Assembly: GCA_003517285.1 (NCBI GenBank) | Contig: DPAW01000003.1 | Span: forward strand, 1 to 13,616 | Direction of reading: 5' to 3' | Source of the DNA: Verrucomicrobiales bacterium | GTDB lineage: Bacteria > Verrucomicrobiota > Verrucomicrobiia > Limisphaerales > UBA1100 | Length of the DNA: 13,616 nt | In this document: one piece after another, positions 11,376-13,616 of the stretch | Layout: each line of letters starts with the position of its first letter | Numbering within the stretch: position 1 is the first letter of the stretch | Translations under genes and position numbers: made by a program | The notes under the pieces: generated by a model | Seen by the model: the letters and a program-made list of their open reading frames with translations, nothing else | Told to the model about the DNA's origin: nothing | The model's database searches: none

Positions 11376-11894
11376 ATGAGCATTCCCCGGGAAATCCAAA
11401 TTCTCCTTGATACATCCACGCTCGCATCCCTCGGGCCTGAGCGCCGGGCCGACGCTCTTAGTCTTAGTGAATGCCAAGCCGCCCTCAACGCCCTTGACCT
11501 TCATCCACGGCAACAACCCTTGATCCACAGCGCGTTGCTCCTTTGGCACGATCACTTGGATGCTTCGCATGATCTATCCCAGAACATCAGCTCAAGCGAC
11601 GGCAGCTTTCTGCACGGCATCATGCACCGCCGCGAGCCCGATTATTCAAACGCCAAATATTGGTTCACGCGAACAGGCCAACACGCAGCCTTTCACACGA
11701 TCAACACGCGGGCCACAGAAGCCCTGAAAGACACGCCCCTGGCCCATCTCGCCCAGTCGACCATGTCGGAGTGGGACCCTTTTGCGTTTGTGGATATCGT
11801 AAGTCAAACGTCATCAGGCATACCGGAATATGAAGCTCTGCAAGCAGTGCAGAAGATTGAATTTGAGGGGCTGATTGAGCGGTTCTGTCTTTAA
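11376..11894 (+). CDS. Conserved protein of unknown function with HGIMHRRE motif
   Basis: This 172-residue protein has no signal peptide and no membrane segment, so it is probably cytoplasmic. I recognise the central motif HGIMHRREPDYSNAKYWF (80-97) from uncharacterised proteins of Planctomycetes, Verrucomicrobia and Acidobacteria, but I know of no assigned function. Other candidate conserved blocks are LLLWHDHLDASH (54-65) and WDPFAFVD (133-140). The density of His, Trp, Asp and Glu in these blocks would suit a metal or nucleotide site; that is conjecture. The pattern is mostly alpha-helical by eye. It starts 3 nt after the aminotransferase stop and is the last gene of the operon. Its TAA overlaps the TAA of the convergent cobA-hemD gene by 4 nt. 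No Shine-Dalgarno is visible, so translation may depend on coupling. Confidence 0.8.
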   Translation: MSIPREIQILLDTSTLASLGPERRADALSLSECQAALNALDLHPRQQPLIHSALLLWHDHLDASHDLSQNISSSDGSFLHGIMHRREPDYSNAKYWFTRTGQHAAFHTINTRATEALKDTPLAHLAQSTMSEWDPFAFVDIVSQTSSGIPEYEALQAVQKIEFEGLIERFCL

Positions 11895-13420
11895 CCCGCC
11901 GCCGGCACAAGGGCCTCCACCATGCCATCAATGGTATGCGGCTGCGCTTCCACTGTCGGCTCCACGCCCAGCTTCTTCAGTGACTTGGTTGTTTCCGGGC
12001 CAATGCTAATGACACGCGCCCCGTGCTTTTCCAACGTCTCCACCAAACCAAACCGCGCGTCAAAATGTTCCACTGTGGAACTGCTGGTAAAAGTAATCCA
12101 ATCGGCTCCCTCTTCTTGAAGACGCGCAACGGCACCATTGCGATCCTCGGTTTCCTGCACGGTTTTGTAAACAGGGACGTCATCCACGATTGCCCCAAGG
12201 GATTCCAGTTCGCGTGGCAATTCCGGGTTCGCCACTTGCGCGCGAAGTAAGGCCACATTTTCGTTTTCAATCGAATATTCCTCACTATCGCGAAACGCCG
12301 CTGCTACACCTTCGGCCGTGTAGCAATCAGGCATAAGATCAATTTTGAGATGCAACCCTTTAAGCTTAGCCGCGGTTGCTGGCCCCACCGCTGCGATCCG
12401 GCAGCCTCCTAAATCGCGCAAATCATCAAAGCCTTTGAAAAAATAATCAAAAAAACGATCCACCCCATTCGGGCTGGTGAACACGAGCCATTGGTAAGAC
12501 CCCAGTCCGAGCAAGCCGTCACGCAGCGCCTCAAGGTTATCCGGCTCTACAATTTTGATGGTCGGAATTTCTAGTACATCCGCCCCCAACTCAGACAAGC
12601 GCGCACCTAATGCGCTCGCTTGCGTGCGTGTACGAGTCACCACAACTCGCCGCCCAAAAAGCGGCCGCCGCTCAAACCAATTGAGTTGCTCCCGCAAATC
12701 AACCACTCCACCAACAATCGTGACCGCCGGAGATTTAAAATCATTTTGTTCAACGAGTTCAGCGATAGTTTTGAGTTCCCCGATTAATGTCTCTTGCTGA
12801 CCTGTCGTTCCCCACCGCACCATTCCCACAGGAGTTTCTGAATTCAGACCATTTTCCATCAATCGCTCCGCAATACCGCGTATACGCTCAACGCCCATGA
12901 GGATCACCTTGGTCCCATCACTTTCCGCGAGCTGCTTCCAGTTAATCGAGCTTTCGCCTCCTTTCTCTGGACATTCATGCCCTGTGATGACTGTGTAACT
13001 GGAGCAATAATCTCGATGCGTCACGGGAATCCCGGCATACGCAGGTGCTGCCACAGATGAAGAAATACCGGGAACAATTTCAAACGGTACACCGGCCTCA
13101 GCTAATTCCTGTGCCTCCTCGCCGCCACGCCCAAAAACGAACGGATCCCCGCCCTTCAAGCGCACCACGGTCTTTCCTTCCAGAGCCTTTTGTACCAACA
13201 ATTCATTCAGCTCTCCCTGAGGAATTGCATGATCTGCGGCACGTTTGCCGGCATAAATAATTTCCGCAGATTCCGGCGCGAGTTTTAATAGAGAACGATT
13301 ACAGAGCGCGTCGTAAGCAAGCACTTCTGCTCGGCCGATCAACTCCGCTCCCCGCCGAGTCAACAACCCCGGATCTCCAGGCCCGGCACCTACTAAATAG
13401 ACTGTCCCATTATTGATCAT
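11891..13420 (-). CDS. cobA-hemD: Bifunctional uroporphyrinogen-III C-methyltransferase / uroporphyrinogen-III synthase (CobA-HemD fusion)
   Basis: This 509-residue fusion joins two steps of tetrapyrrole synthesis. The C-terminal half (about 255-505) is HemD, which cyclises hydroxymethylbilane to uroporphyrinogen III. The N-terminal half (about 1-247) is CobA/SUMT, which uses S-adenosylmethionine to make precorrin-2 for sirohaem or cobalamin. CobA motifs are VGAGPGDPGLLT (10-21), VRLKGGDPFVFGRGGEE (86-102), VPGISS (116-121) and IPVTHRDYCSSYTVITGH (131-148). HemD shows RRVVVTRTRTQASAL after the linker, FTSPNGVDRFFDYF, VGPATAAKL and FTSSSTVEHF. The ATG at 13420 is preferred; an in-frame GTG at 13426 adds two residues. 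No Shine-Dalgarno is seen. The gene lies just downstream of the rRNA operon terminator on the same strand, so it needs its own promoter or read-through. hemC, often adjacent in fused systems, is not here. The fusion is known in several phyla and both halves look intact. Confidence 0.93.
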   Translation of the reverse strand: MINNGTVYLVGAGPGDPGLLTRRGAELIGRAEVLAYDALCNRSLLKLAPESAEIIYAGKRAADHAIPQGELNELLVQKALEGKTVVRLKGGDPFVFGRGGEEAQELAEAGVPFEIVPGISSSVAAPAYAGIPVTHRDYCSSYTVITGHECPEKGGESSINWKQLAESDGTKVILMGVERIRGIAERLMENGLNSETPVGMVRWGTTGQQETLIGELKTIAELVEQNDFKSPAVTIVGGVVDLREQLNWFERRPLFGRRVVVTRTRTQASALGARLSELGADVLEIPTIKIVEPDNLEALRDGLLGLGSYQWLVFTSPNGVDRFFDYFFKGFDDLRDLGGCRIAAVGPATAAKLKGLHLKIDLMPDCYTAEGVAAAFRDSEEYSIENENVALLRAQVANPELPRELESLGAIVDDVPVYKTVQETEDRNGAVARLQEEGADWITFTSSSTVEHFDARFGLVETLEKHGARVISIGPETTKSLKKLGVEPTVEAQPHTIDGMVEALVPAAG

Positions 13421-13460
13421 CGCCACGCTTTTTAATGCATACGTTGAACTTATGCGTAAA

Positions 13461-13491
13461 CAAAGAAAACCGGACTCTCTTGAGCCCGGTT
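13461..13491 (-). terminator. Intrinsic terminator of the rRNA operon
   Basis: On the minus strand, AACCGGGCTC, a 4-nt loop AAGA and GAGTCCGGTT form a 10-bp stem with a single G-U pair (13468-13491), followed by TTCTTTG. With the two U of the stem's closing A-U pairs this gives a U-rich run. The plus strand has no T-tract on the other side, so it acts in one direction. It lies 9 nt after the 3' end of 5S rRNA and about 40 nt before the cobA-hemD start. Confidence 0.85.
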
Positions 13492-13500
13492 AAGTAAAAA

Positions 13501-13613
13501 CTGGCGGCGACCTACTCTCGCGAAAGCTATACAATCGCTACCATCGGCAATGAAGCGTTTGACGGCCGAGTTCGGGATGGGATCGGGTCGGTCCACTTCT
13601 TTATAGCCACCAA
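13501..13613 (-). rRNA. rrf: 5S ribosomal RNA
   Basis: The minus strand reads TTGGTGGC at its 5' end and GCCGCCAG at its 3' end. These pair as helix I of 5S rRNA with one G-U. Between them lie the universal blocks GATCCCATCCCGAACTCGG (loop B/C region), GCCGATGGTAGC, and GCGAGAGTAGGTCGCCGCC (loop E and helix I return). The length of about 113 nt is normal. The ends are placed from helix I pairing and may be off by a few bases. It would be the last gene of a 16S-23S-5S operon whose other genes lie beyond the right edge. Confidence 0.95.
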
Positions 13614-13616
13614 AAA

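Noticed and set aside
13427..13467. Promoter for cobA-hemD (TTTACG with CATTAA, or TTGTTT with TATGCA)
   Set aside because: Each pair matches the consensus at only about half of the positions, so no call is justified.

Overview
The window looks like chromosomal DNA of a Gram-negative bacterium of the Planctomycetes-Verrucomicrobia-Chlamydiae group, most probably Verrucomicrobiota. Three things point there. It has two paralogous gene pairs of the PSCyt2/DUF1553 + DUF1501 type, which are hallmark families of that group. It has a secreted Pro/Gly-rich protein with a split beta-alpha-beta domain and 'IDPxTGLPV' linkers, which I recall from verrucomicrobial genomes. A kdsA fragment implies Kdo-containing lipopolysaccharide. 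Most genes lack an obvious Shine-Dalgarno sequence, and genes are packed tightly, often with overlapping stops and starts.

Layout, left to right. (1) 1-208, minus: the N-terminal 69 codons of kdsA (Kdo-8-phosphate synthase), running off the left edge. (2) 311-4472, plus: a two-gene operon of an exported DUF1549 (PSCyt2)/DUF1553 protein without an N-terminal cytochrome domain, and a Tat-exported DUF1501 protein starting 1 nt after the previous stop. (3) 4462-5901, minus: a secreted Pro/Gly-rich protein with elastin-like VPG repeats inserted into a secretin-N/STN-like domain. Its 3' end overlaps the DUF1501 gene tail to tail. (4) 6029-11894, plus: a four-gene operon behind a recognisable promoter and Shine-Dalgarno site. 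It holds a larger PSCyt1-PSCyt2-DUF1553 protein, a second Tat-type DUF1501 protein, a PLP fold-type IV aminotransferase/aminodeoxychorismate lyase-like enzyme and a conserved protein of unknown function. Junctions are ATGA, TAATG and a 3-nt gap. (5) 11891-13420, minus: a CobA-HemD fusion (uroporphyrinogen-III C-methyltransferase plus uroporphyrinogen-III synthase), overlapping the previous gene tail to tail by 4 nt. (6) 13461-13613, minus: the end of an rRNA operon, with 5S rRNA and an intrinsic terminator. 16S and 23S would lie beyond the right edge.

How the parts fit together: each PSCyt2/DUF1553 protein carries an N-terminal signal sequence, a CxxCH motif and a central region resembling a galactose-binding-like (carbohydrate-binding) fold. 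Each is paired with a DUF1501 protein carrying a twin-arginine signal. This suggests exported redox or polymer-processing modules acting outside the cytoplasm, but their biochemistry is not established. The aminotransferase, the unknown protein, cobA-hemD, kdsA and 5S rRNA are housekeeping-type neighbours. I found no CRISPR array, tRNA, insertion sequence, phage gene or defence system.
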